The translations under genes were made by a program, and so were the position numbers. Shown here piece by piece: positions 31,482 to 43,049 of a stretch of DNA of 64,000 bases. How positions within the stretch are numbered: the stretch's first letter is position 1; each line of letters starts with the position of its first letter. Under the pieces are notes generated by a model that did no database searches, was not told the origin of the DNA, and saw only the letters and a program-made list of their open reading frames with translations. The stretch is from Paraspadella gotoi. Its lineage: Eukaryota > Chaetognatha. The stretch lies in contig CM119271.1 in the NCBI GenBank assembly GCA_051294375.1, forward strand, positions 13,135,039 to 13,199,038, given 5' to 3'.

Positions 31482-32560
31482 CTTATTTTGGTATCGTTCT
31501 TGATATTGTATCATTCTCGTTTTTGTATTGTTTTTGTTCTTGGAGTTTTCCTCGCAAGTATTAATAACTTTATTTTTGTCCAACTAACGCAAACTAGATT
31601 TTGAAGATTTTTAATTCAAATTAAAATTGAAAAAAATTGATACGAAATATTTTTGACTAAAATTGTCTAAGAAATTTCAGGTTATTCCCTATTTGACTCT
31701 GAGGACGCATCAAATTACTTAGAATCATAAAATCCGTTTAGAGTTTTGGTTTTTAGCCGATCTTTGGCGGTGGTTCAACTCGCGCGACATGCGGGCGCAA
31801 AATCAACGCCGATCGGCTGAGACTGTTTTCCAATTTCATATTCCTGATCTATCTTCTAAAACGAATAAATTTATTTACTCTGGATTCTTAACCGTAATTC
31901 ATTCCTACCGGGGGAGCTAAGGAAACTCATACTACTGAAAACGTTATCGAACCCATTCCCTTTCTGAGATTTTTTTGAACAAGCTTTTAAACAATTTAAA
32001 AAAAAAAAAAAGTTAGAATTTTAGCACCCAATTTAGCTTCTCACAAATTCCGCACTTGGAAAACTGCATCGCAACTTGCCCATTTCTCTTGATAAAGAAA
32101 TTTGGATAATTTAAAAATTAAAATTAAAACTAGTGTCATCATTAAATTTGTATTCTACGTTGTTAAAGATCTATGAACTTTTTTTTTGGGGGGGGGGTTT
32201 AGTTTTGGTGGCTTCATGTATTTTTGATTTTCACGTTGGATGATCTTCTGATCTTCCCTAAAATCGTAAATCGTAGCTGATGGATTTTGAAATATATAAT
32301 TATATATAATTATATATATCACGTTCTAATTATTATTTAAATTTATTAAAATTTATGACAATTACTCGTTGAATCTTTCACATAACTCTTAAATAAATCT
32401 TTCATAAAAATCAATTTCATAAAAACCCTGTCAGCCACATCTCGTATTGCCATCCTTTGTCCATCCCTTTGCCATCCTTTTGTCATCCCTTTGCTATCAA
32501 CTCATTGTCCGCAGTATCCTTGCAATCATCGACCTAATATTCTCCAGAATGCTCAACATC
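31482..32560. repeat. Head of the 9-kb tandem unit (first, divergent copy)
   Basis: Begins tcttattttggtatcgttct 24 bases beyond the phosphatase start codon and recurs at 41990-42950 and 51568-52530. It is AT-rich and non-coding. In the first copy it is presumably both the upstream region of the phosphatase and myosin intron. Confidence 0.75.
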
Positions 32561-32569
32561 ACCTAATTG

Positions 32570-32770
32570 TCTCCAGCATCCTCAACATCACCGACCTGAT
32601 CGTCTCCAAGGATACTCACATCACCGACCTGATCGTCTCCAGCATACTCAACATCACCGACCTGATCGTCTCCAGCATCCTCAACATCACCGACCTGATC
32701 GTCTCCAGCATCCAACATCACCGACCTGATCGTCTCCAGCATCCTCAAACATCACACTGACACGTCCGAT
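32570..32770 (-). repeat. 33-bp exon-end/splice-donor repeat (copy i)
   Basis: About five units of the 33-bp motif that on the minus strand contains ATGCTGGAGACGATCAG followed by GTCGGT. Units differ by small indels (atccaacat, aaacatcac). They lie directly downstream of myosin exon B copy i. Confidence 0.8.
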
Positions 32771-32861
32771 CTGTCCTCCAGCATGCCCGCGTATCTCAGT
32801 TGTTCGCGACGACCTTCATATCGAATTTCATCGGCGACTTTCGTTGTTGGGTTTGATGCAT
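32766..32861 (-). pseudogene. Myosin exon B, copy i (frameshifted)
   Basis: Acceptor ctcgtccag then CIKPNNE as in the intact copy at 34301, but one base is missing in gaaagtc and another in gtcgtcgcg. The GMLETIR end is disrupted (ctggaggacagatcgg). Homologous to the myosin RCIKPN...QLRYxGxLET region. Confidence 0.7.
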
Positions 32862-32899
32862 CTGGACGAGCGGTTTGAAAGAAGTTGAAGGGGGCGTTC

Positions 32900-32912
32900 T
32901 CTCTCTCTCTCA

Positions 32913-32981
<69 letters not shown>

Positions 32982-32987
32982 CTCTCA
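32900..32987. repeat. CT microsatellite between exon A and B (copy i)
   Basis: (CT)n with interruptions. On the coding (minus) strand this is a (GA)n tract shortly upstream of the exon B acceptor. Confidence 0.9.
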
Positions 32988-33104
32988 TAATATATCCTCC
33001 CTCCTAAGCCTTTCTTTCGCAAAAAATCATTAACAATTCTAACCATAATACTCATTTGCATATTGAAGTAAATCGTTTTCTCTCAAACCAAAAACCCCCC
33101 ACCC

Positions 33105-33230
33105 CTGATGAACCAAGGATCGGACTTGGCCATCATCTCCATCAGAGACGAGAGAGAGTCTTTGAATTGCGCGGCGACGGTGTCGCTTCGAGGTCTCATG
33201 TAGGTGAGGCGACCGTCGGCCCGGGTCGAG
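33105..33230 (-). CDS. Myosin exon A, copy i
   Basis: Open through 126 bases: STRADGRLTYMRPRSDTVAA, QFKDSLSSLMEMMAKSDPWF, IR. The expected donor is altered (cagggg|tgg instead of cag|gtgg), shifting the GT two bases. TVAAQFKDSLSSLM is the conserved actin-binding-region helix of myosin motors. Differs from copy ii by K/Q and S/C changes. Confidence 0.75.
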
Positions 33231-33290
33231 CTGCGAGAGGAAGGCTTTGCTCCGACTTTTTAAAGGGATTAAGGGGGAGAGGGAAATAAA

Positions 33291-34183
33291 ATCGGTATAA
33301 CGAATTTAAATGGGTAACTGTACTGGTGTATAAATGAAGATGGGACTATGGAGTGGGGAACTTATTAAACAGAGTTTAGAATTGGTTATTGAACTTGTTT
33401 TATCAATGAGGGTATCTGGTATTGGGTATAAGGGACGCACTATAAATAATTTTTTATGGTAGTAGTGTTGTGTTATGGTTTATAACATGATATGAAATTT
33501 GCAAATTACTTGTTTTCAACTATTTTCTATTTTTTTATTTTATGTTTTATATAGTATTTCTATTTGATGTTGAATGTAGGGATTATTTCTTGCTCTTGCA
33601 AATATACGTGAGTAGTTTTTTTGTTTATTTATTAGTGTCTTAATTTTGTTGTTAGCGTTTCTTTTTGTTTTCATTAGCATCTTTTTGTTTTTATTAGCGT
33701 CTCCTTTGTTTTACTTTGATCCTTTAATATGTGTTGATTTGTGACGGTAGTTTTTATTTCTATTATTATTTTGAGCCCGTGGTCCTCTGCCTTTACTCTA
33801 ACTAAATTATACTCATCACTTATTTATTTTACAATTATACTTAATACATTATTTTTTGGGCATATATTTTACACTTTTTGTGCATTAATACACTTATCAA
33901 TGTTTTAAAACGTTTTGTTTTACACTTTTAACGTTTTTCTATGTTTTTTGTTTTCTTTACCTTTTTATTTAATGTTTTTGTTTTAATGTTTTTTAAAAGA
34001 ATTTTATCATTTCAACTCTAGACACTTTTCATCGTTAACGTTTTAAACGGTAGTGTTTTTGTTTTTTGTTTGAATTTTAATAAATAGTTTTTACTTTTGA
34101 ATTAAAATATAATGTTGCTTCTTTTTATACTTGATGTTTTTTGGTTTAAAAATATGATTTAGAACGTCTTGAACGTTATATTT
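33291..34183. other. Non-coding AT-rich stretch, probably intron of the allele without the LINE
   Basis: Follows exon A copy i at the point (aaataaaatcggtat) where the other copies switch to LINE sequence. No motif is recognised. Ends at an N gap (34184-34208). Confidence 0.5.
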
Positions 34184-34208
34184 NNNNNNNNNNNNNNNNN
34201 NNNNNNNN

Positions 34209-34301
34209 ATCGTCTCCAGCATGCCCGCGTATCTCAGTTGTTCGACGACGACCTTCATATCGAATTTCATCGGCGACTTTTCGTTGTTGGGTTTGATGCA
34301 T
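34209..34301 (-). CDS. Myosin exon B, copy ii (frame intact)
   Basis: From acceptor ctcgtccag it reads [20 protein letters not shown] and [11 protein letters not shown], the IRCIKPN...QLRYSGMLETxR signature beside the SH1/SH2 helices of the myosin motor. The first codon is completed by the AG of exon A (FI-R). The last few bases (…CAG) and the donor fall in the N gap on the left. Confidence 0.88.
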
Positions 34302-34342
34302 CTGGACGAGCGGTTTGAAAGAAGTTGAAGGGGGCGTTCCTC

Positions 34343-34384
<42 letters not shown>

Positions 34385-34532
34385 TCTCTCTCTCTCTCTC
34401 TCTCTCCCCCTTCTCATAATATATCCTCCCTCCTAAGCCTTTCTTTCCAAAAAATCATTACACAATTCTAACCCATAATACCATTTGCATATTGCAGTAA
34501 ATCGTTTTCTCTCAAACCAAAAACCCCCCCAC

Positions 34533-34658
34533 CTGATGAACCAAGGATCGCACTTGGCCATCATCTCCATCAGAGACGAGAGAGAGTCTTGAAATTGCGC
34601 GGCGACGGTGTCGCTTCGAGGTCTCATGTAGGTGAGGCGACCGTCGGCCCGGGTCGAG
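34533..34658 (-). CDS. Myosin exon A, copy ii (frame intact)
   Basis: Acceptor tctcgcag to donor GTGGGG. Reads STRADGRLTYMRPRSDTVAA, QFQDSLSSLMEMMAKCDPWF, IR. The first codon is completed by TG left from the exon at 62590-62470, and the last by exon B, so the chain ...GMFAL-C-STRADG...WFI-R-CIKPNN is in phase. Among the four copies of the pair, this is the only one with both exons uninterrupted. Confidence 0.88.
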
Positions 34659-34759
34659 CTGCGAGAGAGAAGGCTTTGCTCCGACCTTTTTAAAAGGGAT
34701 TAAGGGGAGAGGGAAATAAAATCTGTATGATTTTCTTTCTATTGTCTGATGATGCTGGT

Positions 34760-35330
34760 GGAGCTGGAGATGGTGAGGAAGGAGCCGGTGGTGATGGAGT
34801 TGATGCTGGAGGTGATCGAACTGCAGGAGCTGATAGAGAGGAGATAAGGGAGGTGGAAAGGGAGTGGAAGTAGCGGCGGGAGTGGTGGGAGCAAGAAAAG
34901 AAGAGAAAGAAGAATCAGAATCCACCGCAACAGACGCAGCAGATGATACAGGGGATATCCCAGGAAGCACAGCAATTCCTGCAACAAACAAATCCAACTA
35001 ACCTACGCAAATGAACCTCACGGATCCTGATGATTTTTCACCATCCATCAATGAGCCGTGGCCTCCCGTTCCGGATCCTTTACCACAGCGTGCACGATCA
35101 TCTGTCATTCTGACACCATCAAGACTTGGCAATATTTTCTTCGGCATCTCCAAATTCCTCTAGGTTCGCAATCGCTTTTCTCGCAATCTCAACCCTCGAC
35201 TTCGACATCTGTTATTCCTCCAACGCCAGTGGGTTTCAAAGACCGACTTTCATGCGCGGTGCCACAGGTGCAAGGGGATCGCTCAAAGGATCGTACTACA
35301 GCTGGAAGAGGACACAGCAAAGGTGCTGAT
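34760..35330 (+). pseudogene. LINE ORF1-like remnant
   Basis: The plus strand carries an acidic Gly/Ala segment (GGAGDGEEGAGGDGVDAGG), then REEIREVEREWK and, after a stop and a frame change, QEKKRRKKNQNPPQQTQQMI. A second piece starts MNLTDPDDFSPS. No RNA-binding motif is recognised; the call rests on position before the endonuclease. Confidence 0.35.
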
Positions 35331-35449
35331 TAGTATTATTATTGAATTTTTTATTGATGCTTAATTTATATTAGTTCTATTTGCAATTCATTATAGCTAT
35401 TTAATATTTACATCTATGATTAGGCAAGTAAAAATATTAATATTTATAA

Positions 35450-36264
35450 ATGGCAGCTGATGAAGATAATACTGAATCAGTGGGAGGGCTAGCTACAGGG
35501 TTTGCTACATGGAATAGTGGTGGGTTGCATGCTAACACTGGTCAGAGAAAGGGCAACTGGTTGCTTGGATTACTTAATGCTGACAGAGGATTAGAATTTT
35601 GGGGATTCAAGAGACACATTGTAAGGACGATGCTAACTTATGTCAGGCCGTAAATGATATGAAACTAAGGTATTCAGTGTTTCATAGTCCAGCTGTTGAT
35701 GGAGATGATTATGCTGGAATATTATGCATTGTGTCAGATGATTGGAAGTTGTGAAAAGAGTTGTTAGTTTTACCTGGTAGGATTATGTCAGTAAAATTAA
35801 AAAGTGTGGTTTTTGGGACTGTGTTAAATTTTATTGTGATTTATGGAAAGAGTGATTGTTCCAGTAATAGTACATGGTTAAATAAATTGAGAGATGTGAT
35901 TGATAATTCTTGTGATAATGTTATATTAGGTGATTTTAATTTTGTTGAAGAAAATAGAGATAGAAGCGCTTTGACTATAACACCTTATGATAGAAATTTA
36001 AGGGATATTTTTACTCCTATAAAACAAAATTTTAAGTTGCATGATGTTTTTAGACTATTAAAAGGGGACGCGAATGAATTTACTTTTAAATGGGCCAGAG
36101 GAATACAAAGTAGGATAGACAGAGTTTATGTGACAGAGGCTATGATTGGTGGTGTGAATAAAATTACCAGCCAATCATGTCCCGGGGTAGGATTTGGGCA
36201 TAAATTATTGAAGATAGAATTTCAAGAAAAATTAGAAACTAGGATGTGGTTATTGGAAATTTAA
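35450..36264 (+). pseudogene. LINE endonuclease (APE/EEP) domain, frameshifted
   Basis: Reads FATWNSGGLHANTGQRKGNW, then after a frame change IQETHCKDDANLCQAVNDMK (the catalytic Glu of QETH), a TGA, and VLNFIVIYGKSDCSSNSTWL, VILGDFNFVEENRDRS (GDFN catalytic motif) and SRIDRVYVT. The order W-N, QETH, Y, GDFN, RID-Y is that of LINE endonucleases, which nick the target DNA. The final Asp-His motif is weak (GFGHKLLKIEF). Not functional as written. Confidence 0.85.
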
Positions 36265-36839
36265 TGTTTCTCTTTTGAGTGATCTTGATTATTCTAGGAT
36301 GGTGAGGGAAACTGGGAAAATTTTAGGGGAGATAAACATGAATTTGAGAATATAGGAGATGGTGGGACTGTGCTAAATCCATAGTGCGCAGCGTAAGTAT
36401 AGATTTTGCAAGGAGAAAAAGAATGGGAGAGAATAGAATTGTAAGAGGGTTAGAAAAGGAAAAGGAAAGGCTGGAAAATGAGATTCGAGAAGGTAGGGGA
36501 TCAATTTTTAATAAAAATCATTTAGTCTGGATCAAGGAAAGATTAGCAGAAGAAGAAGAAAGGAAAGCCGAAGGAGCAAGGATTAGGTTCACGTGTACCA
36601 CATTTTGAAGTCAATGAGCCAGGATTAGCTTATTTTAGTAGAGTTGAAAAATCGAGGTGTGGGGGAAATTTAATTTATGCTTTACGAGATAAACAAGGAC
36701 AAATAAGGAGAGGTTCAGAAGGGGTTGTCAAGGTTGCTCATGAAACATTATGTTGGTATGTTTTAGTGAAGGAGATATAGATGGAATAATTCAAGATGAA
36801 TTCTTGAGTTGTGTGGACAAAGAATTGGATGAGGACAAA

Positions 36840-38110
36840 CGAGAATGGTGTTGAAAAGGTCATTGAAAAAGATGAAGTGGAAATGGTTTTGAAGGAATGG
36901 CCTCAGGGAGGTCGCCAGGTGCGGATGGATTCCCTGCCGAGTTTTGGAGATATTTTTGGGGTTTAGTTGGTGATGATTTTATGCAACTGATTGAGTGGAT
37001 TTTGAGAGTGGACATTTAACAAAATCTATGTCAGAAGGTGGCAGTAAGATTGATCCATAAGAAAGGTGATAGAGATAATGTAAAGAACTATAGACCTGTT
37101 AGTTTGGTTAATGTTGATTATAAAATGCTTAGTGGCTGTATAAATGCACGACTAGTCTCTGTATTAACCGGATTTAATACATGAAGATCAGGCTGGTCTA
37201 CCAGGAGAAAAATAGTGATGTTTTACATGTTATACAGGATGTTGTGCAGTACTGTGAATTGAATAATAAAGAGGGAGCCTTAATATTTCTAGATCTTGAA
37301 AAATGTTTTGATAGGGTTGAGCATAGTTTTGTTTTTAAGGCATTTGGAAAAATATGGCTTTGGGGAGAACATAAGAAGATGGGGTTAAGACATTTTACAA
37401 TAAGGTGAATAGTAGAATTTTAGTTAATGGTCATTTGGTCAGAAGAGATAATGGTTAATAGAGGATTAAGGCAGGGAGATTCTCCCTCAATGCCTTTGTA
37501 TATATTAGTGGCTGAGGTTTTTGCTACATCAATAAGGAAAGATAATAATATAATGGGTATAAGGGTAAGGGGGCTGAGAGAAAGGTAGGGGTTTATGTTG
37601 ATGATACTCAGGGATTTCTGGGGTCAGAGGAGTCAGTTGAAAGGTTTTATGGATGAAGGCCACTCGTTATGAGTGGGCTGCAGGTTCGAGGGTTAATAGG
37701 GGCAAGTCAGTAGGTATCTGGTTAGGTCCATTAAAAGGTAGGACTGACGATTTTTTGTGGATTAAATTGGCAAGATAAGGCTAAGGTTCTAGGATTTTGG
37801 GTAGGACTTGGGATCTGGTTTCTGCAAATTTTGAACCAGTTATTACTGGAATTAGATCAAAGTTAGCATTCTGGAAGGGACGGCCTCTGTCAACCCTAGG
37901 AGGGCAAAGGTTGCTAATGTATTCTTATACTCTGCTTTATGGTATAGGACAGAAATTTTGACACCCCCATGGGGTGATATTGAAGGATTGGAGAAGGAAG
38001 TGAGTGATTGGATGTTTACGGGTAGAAAAGAAGTAGCTAAAGAAAGATTAAGAGATTCTTATTTAAAAAGGCGGTGCTCAATTAGTAGATATTAAAGATA
38101 AAGTGAGAGC
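36840..38110 (+). pseudogene. LINE reverse transcriptase domain, frameshifted
   Basis: Pieces in several frames: SPGADGFPAEFWRYFWG, YRPVSLVNVDYKMLSGCINA, EDQAGLPGEKNSDVLH, ALIFLDLEKCFDRVEHSFVF (catalytic motif A), NRGLRQGDSPSMPLYILVAE (motif B) and VYVDDTQGFL at 37591-37620 (motif C with the catalytic DD). Domain order is complete but interrupted by at least five frame changes or stops. Confidence 0.85.
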
Positions 38111-38824
38111 ACAGAGAATAATGTGGGTTAAAAGATTGCTTACAATGCCAGAAGGATCTTTCCCAAGAATACTAGCTGGAGAACTAATTGGATCACAGAA
38201 TAATGGACTTTATGGATTAAGTTGTTTTAAAGCCAAGGAGAGAGGAATGCGGGTAGTGGTTAACGGATTTTATGCTGAGTGATTGAGGGCTTGGGCTGAT
38301 TTGGATACGAGATATGAAATAGGAATCTACCTACTTATAATTATGATTTGTATGTTAATCCTTCTATAACTGATGAGAATGACCAGATGATGAAACCTGA
38401 GGGTTTTCTCTTAGGCAGCCTCTTTGACAAAGGTGTTAGGACTGTAGGTCATTTTTTAAATCTACCAATGAATGAAATTCCACATCGGTGGAGAAGAATG
38501 TTATTCGATATCCAGTGCAAGAGTAAGAGAACAAAATAGAAGCTATTGTCCCAACTGATCGTCCACCTGATTATATAATTCAGACAGATAGGGGAGAAAG
38601 GAGATTATCAGAGGTTTCTTATGCGGAAATTTATTCACAATTGAGGTCAAATGTGGTTGTTATACGACATTTATGAGGATAAATGGGAAAGAGCTCTAGG
38701 TATGAATCTTGCTGACCAATGGGCTGGATATGGAGTGCATTAATGCTTTCAAAAGTATCTTATTATGTAAAAACTGCTGTATGGCGACAGATTGGTTTAA
38801 ATTTTTGGACTGCTTATATGGATT

Positions 38825-39031
38825 ATGGTTATTTGGGTAGAAGGTGATGGAATATGCCAGTTGTGTGGTGTGGCAGAGAGAGAGAGATGGCATACTGTGA
38901 TAGAATGCGAAGTGGTGATTAGATTATGGGAAAAATTAAGTGTGACTTTGATTAGATTGGATGATAGGAGAGTTGATAAAAAAGAGATGGGGATTAGGTT
39001 TAAACGGGTGGGGGAGTTAAGGTTAAACTAA
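38825..39031 (+). pseudogene. LINE C-terminal zinc knuckle
   Basis: CQLCGVAERERWHTVIEC fits C-x2-C-x8-H-x4-C, followed by VVIRLWEKL. This knuckle and the downstream LW are typical of the C-terminal region after the LINE reverse transcriptase. Confidence 0.75.
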
Positions 39032-39499
39032 GGAATAAGTTAGGTTATATGTTAAGGACAATAGTAATGAAAATGAGGGGATAACAATTAGAAGGGTTGA
39101 AACTGCAGTAGAGAAATTGTGGGGAATGTTTCTTATTTCACTAAGGAAAGAATTAGAGGAAGAATATTGGGTAGCAAAAGTTAATGGAACATTAAGAGGT
39201 TTTGAGAAAACTACTTTAGTTAGAGGGATATTGGGTAGAATAGATGGAGAAGGTCAGATAGAATGGGTAACTTGTTAAAAAATGTAAGGATAGGATATTG
39301 GACACTGTTTACTTAATGAGGTATTGCGTATTGAGTATTGTGTATAAACTAAACAGTATTGGGTTAAAGAATATTGCTTTTACCATTAAAATACCATTAC
39401 ATTAACCAAGAATTTAAAGCTGATTAAAAATTAAACTTTATCTTTAACCTCTAACTTCTAACCTTTAAACCTTATATTTAACATTTAACTTTAAAAAAT

Positions 39500-41989
39500 T
39501 TAAGATGAGTACGTTTATTATAGTCACATTTTCATCACATATTGTATAGGGTCAGAACTTTTATCATGCTTGGTTCCTTTTAATTACTACGTCATTACGT
39601 CATTTTATGTCATTTAGTAACGTTTGGAAACATTGTCATTTTAGTCACATTTGATAATATTTAAATTTAATTAGTCACATTATGTCAATTTATGTTCAAT
39701 TTTATACACATTTGGTCACGTTTAGTCATATTGTATAGGGTCAGTACTTTTATCATGTTTGGTCCTTTAAATATTACGTCATTACGTCATTTTATGTATT
39801 TTAGTAACGTTTTGGAAACATTATGTCATTTTAGTCACATTTGATAATATTTAATCTAATTAGTCACATTATATCAATTTATGTCAATTTTATACACATT
39901 TGGTCACGTTTAGTCATTACCTCGATTTATATTATATAATATATATATTATGTAATTATATTTAGTGTCACTATCCTATTAAGGTCAATTAAGTCATTTA
40001 TGTCATTTTAATTTGATCTTTAGTCATTTATTATTCTATATCATTACATGTCATTTTAGTTGTGCTAGTTTTATAAGTCATTATGCCAATTTACGTAAAT
40101 TATATCGTGATAGTTATATTTGGTCCTTTCATGTCATTTTATTATAATGAGTCATTATGTAATTTTAATTATATTAGGCCAATGTATGTCATTTACGTTA
40201 TTTAAGCCAAGTTTGGTCCTTTATTCATTACGTCATTGTGTCATGTCATTGTATGTCGTTATATCATTTTGGGTCATTTCAGTCATAAGGTCATTGTCTT
40301 TTATGTCATTTAATTATGTCACGATAGTTATATTTATCCCTATGTCATTTATTTATTGCGTCCTTAAGTAATTTTAATCATGTTTGTCATTTTATATCAT
40401 TTACATCATTTAAGTCATGTTTGGTCCTTTATTCATCATGTCATTGTGTCATGTCATTGAATGTAGTTATATCAATTTGGATCATTTTAGTCATAAGGTT
40501 GTTGTTTTTTATGTCAGTTTACGTCAATTTGTCGTGATAGTTACATTTGGTACCTTAATGTCATTTTATTGTGTTGTGTCATTTTGTAATTTTAATCATG
40601 TTTGGTCATTTTATGTCATTTGAATTGAATGTCGTTATATCATTTTGGGTCAAATTAGTCACAAGGTCATTTATGTCATTTTACGTCAATTATGCCGTGA
40701 TAGTTACATCTGGTTCCTTTATGTCATTTTAGTGTGTAGTGTGTTTACATAATTTTAATTATGTCTGGTCATTTTATGTCATTAACAAACATTTAAGTCA
40801 TATTTAGTCCTTTATTCATTACGTCATTATGAACATGTCATTGTATGTCGTTACATCATTTTGGGCCATATTAGTCATAAGGTCAATGTCTTTTATATAA
40901 ATTTATATCAATTGTTATGATGAATACATTTAATCCCTTTATGTCATTTTAATATGTTGTTGAGTTAAATTTAATTATGTTTGGTCATTTTATGTTATTT
41001 ACGATATCTAAGTCATGTTTGGTCCTTTATTCATTACGTCATTGTGACATGTCATTATATGTTGTTAAATCATTTTAGATCATTTTAGTCATAAGGTTAT
41101 TTCATTGTCTTTCATGTATTTTATGTCACTTTATGTCATTATGTAAACTGTGTTTTTATTATTTTTGAAAAAAAAAAAAAAAAAAAAAATTCTAGAGCTT
41201 GTTTAAAAAAAAAAAAAAAAAAAAAAAAAATTCTTTCTATTGTATCAGGTTATTGAATGTAGTTATATCAATTTGGATCATTTTAGTCATAAGGTCGTTG
41301 TTTTTTATTTCAGTTTCGTCAATTTTGTCGTGATAGTTACATTTGGTACCTTAATGTCATTTTATTGTGTTGTGTCATTTTGTAATTTAAATCATGTTTG
41401 GTCATTTTATGTCATTTAAGTCAGGTTTTGGACCTTAATTCATTATGTAATTGTGTCATGTCATTGAATGTCGTTATATCATTTTGGTCAAATTAGTCCA
41501 TAAGGTCATTGTCTTTTATGTCATTTTACGTCAATTATGCCGTGATAGTTACAATCTGGTTCCTTTATGTCATTTTATTGTGTAGTGTGTTTACATAATT
41601 TTAATTATGTCTGGTCATTTTATGTCATTAACATCATTTAAGTCATGTTTAGTTCTTTATTCATTACGTCATTGTGACATGTCATTGTATGTCGTTACAT
41701 CATTTTGGGCCATATTAGTCATAAGGTCATTGTCTTTTATGTAAATTTATGTCAATTGTTATGATGAATACATTTGATCCCTTTATGACATTTTATTATG
41801 TTTGTTGAGTAAATTTAATTATGTTTGGTCATTTTATGTTATTTACGATATCTAAGTCATGTTTGGTCCTTTATTTCATTACGTCATTGTGACATGTCAT
41901 TATATGTTCGTTAAATCATTTTGGATCATTTTAGTCATAAGGTTATTGTTTTTTATGTATTTTATGTCACTTTATGTCATTATGTAACC
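39500..41989 (+). repeat. GTCAT-rich degenerate repeat and A runs, LINE 3' region
   Basis: Irregular repeats of the type tttatgtcattttagtcat and ttggtccttta fill about 2.5 kb, with two A runs of over 20 bases at about 41168-41230. Larger blocks also recur (for example 40430-41130 and 41250-41980), showing nested duplication. Open frames here are composition artefacts. Confidence 0.75.
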
Positions 41990-42990
41990 TCTTATTTTTG
42001 GTATCGTTCTTGATTGTATCATTCTCGTTTTTGTATTGTTTTTGTTCTTGGAGTTTTCCTCGCAAGTATTAATAACTTTATTTTGTCCAACTAACGCAAA
42101 CTAGATTTTGAAGATTTTTAATTCAAATTAAAAATTTGAAAAAAATTGATACGAAATATTTTTGACTAAAATTGTCTAAGAAATTTCAGGTTATTCCCTA
42201 TTTGACTCTGAGGACGCATCAAAATTACTTAGAATCATAAAATCCGTTTAGAGTTTTTGGTTTTTAGCCGATCTTTGGCGGTGTTCAACTCGCGCGACAT
42301 GCGGGCGCAAAATCAACGCCGATCGGCTGAGACTGTTTTCCAATTTCATATTCCTGATCTATCTTCTAAAAACGAATAAATTTATTTACTCTGGATTCTT
42401 AACCGTAATCATTCCTACCGGGGGAGCCTAAGGAAACTCATACTACTGAAAACGTTATCGAACCCATTCCCTTTCTGAGATTTTTGAACAAGCTTTTAAA
42501 CAATTTAAAAAAAAAAAAAGTTAGAATTTTAGCACCCAATTTAGCTTCTCACAAATTCCGCACTTGAAAACTGCATCGCAACTTGCCCATTTCTCTTGAT
42601 AAAGAAATTTTGGATAATTTAAAAATTAAAATTAAAACTAGTGTCCATCATTAAATTTGTATTCTAACGTTGTTAAAGATCTATGAACTTTTTTTTTGGG
42701 GGGGGGGGTTTAGTTTTGGTGGCTTCATGTATTTTTGATTTTCACGTTGGATGATCTTCTGATCTTCCCTAAAATCGTAAATCGTAGCTGATGGATTTTT
42801 GAAATATATAATTAATATAATTATATATATCACGTTCTAATTATTATTTAAATTTATTAAAATTTATGACAATTACTCGTTGAATCTTTCACATAAACTC
42901 TTAATAAATCTTTCATAAAAATCAATTTCATAAAAACCCTGTCAAGCCACATCTCGTATTGCCATCCTTTGTCCATCCCTTTGCCATCCT
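41990..42990. repeat. Head of tandem unit (copy 2)
   Basis: AT-rich non-coding sequence identical in order to 31482-32480 with small indels. It joins LINE 3' sequence directly at 41990, lacking about 450 bases of tail that are present at 51110-51567. Confidence 0.75.
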
Positions 42991-43049
42991 TTTGTCATCC
43001 CTTTGCTATCAACTCATTGTCCGCAGTATCCTTGCAATCATCGACCTAA

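Larger units (their letters stand above)
34722..41989 (+). mobile_element. LINE (non-LTR retrotransposon) remnant, copy 1
   Basis: Inserted in the myosin intron next to exon A, opposite in orientation to the gene. In order: a Gln/Lys-rich possible ORF1 end, an APE-type endonuclease, a reverse transcriptase, a CCHC zinc knuckle, then about 2.7 kb of GTCAT-rich sequence with A runs. Frameshifts and stops interrupt the coding part, and the same lesions recur in copies 2 and 3 at offsets of 9120 and 18699 bases. The RT motifs suggest the L1/Tx1 group. Confidence 0.85.

Noticed and set aside
34739-34997. Minus-strand Leu/Pro-rich frame (MLQELLCFLGYPLY...) repeated in each unit
   Set aside because: Shadow of the LINE ORF1-like region on the other strand; no recognisable domain.
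40120-40623. Hydrophobic plus-strand frames in the GTCAT-rich region
   Set aside because: Low-complexity repeat translation, no start context or homology; identical in all three units.
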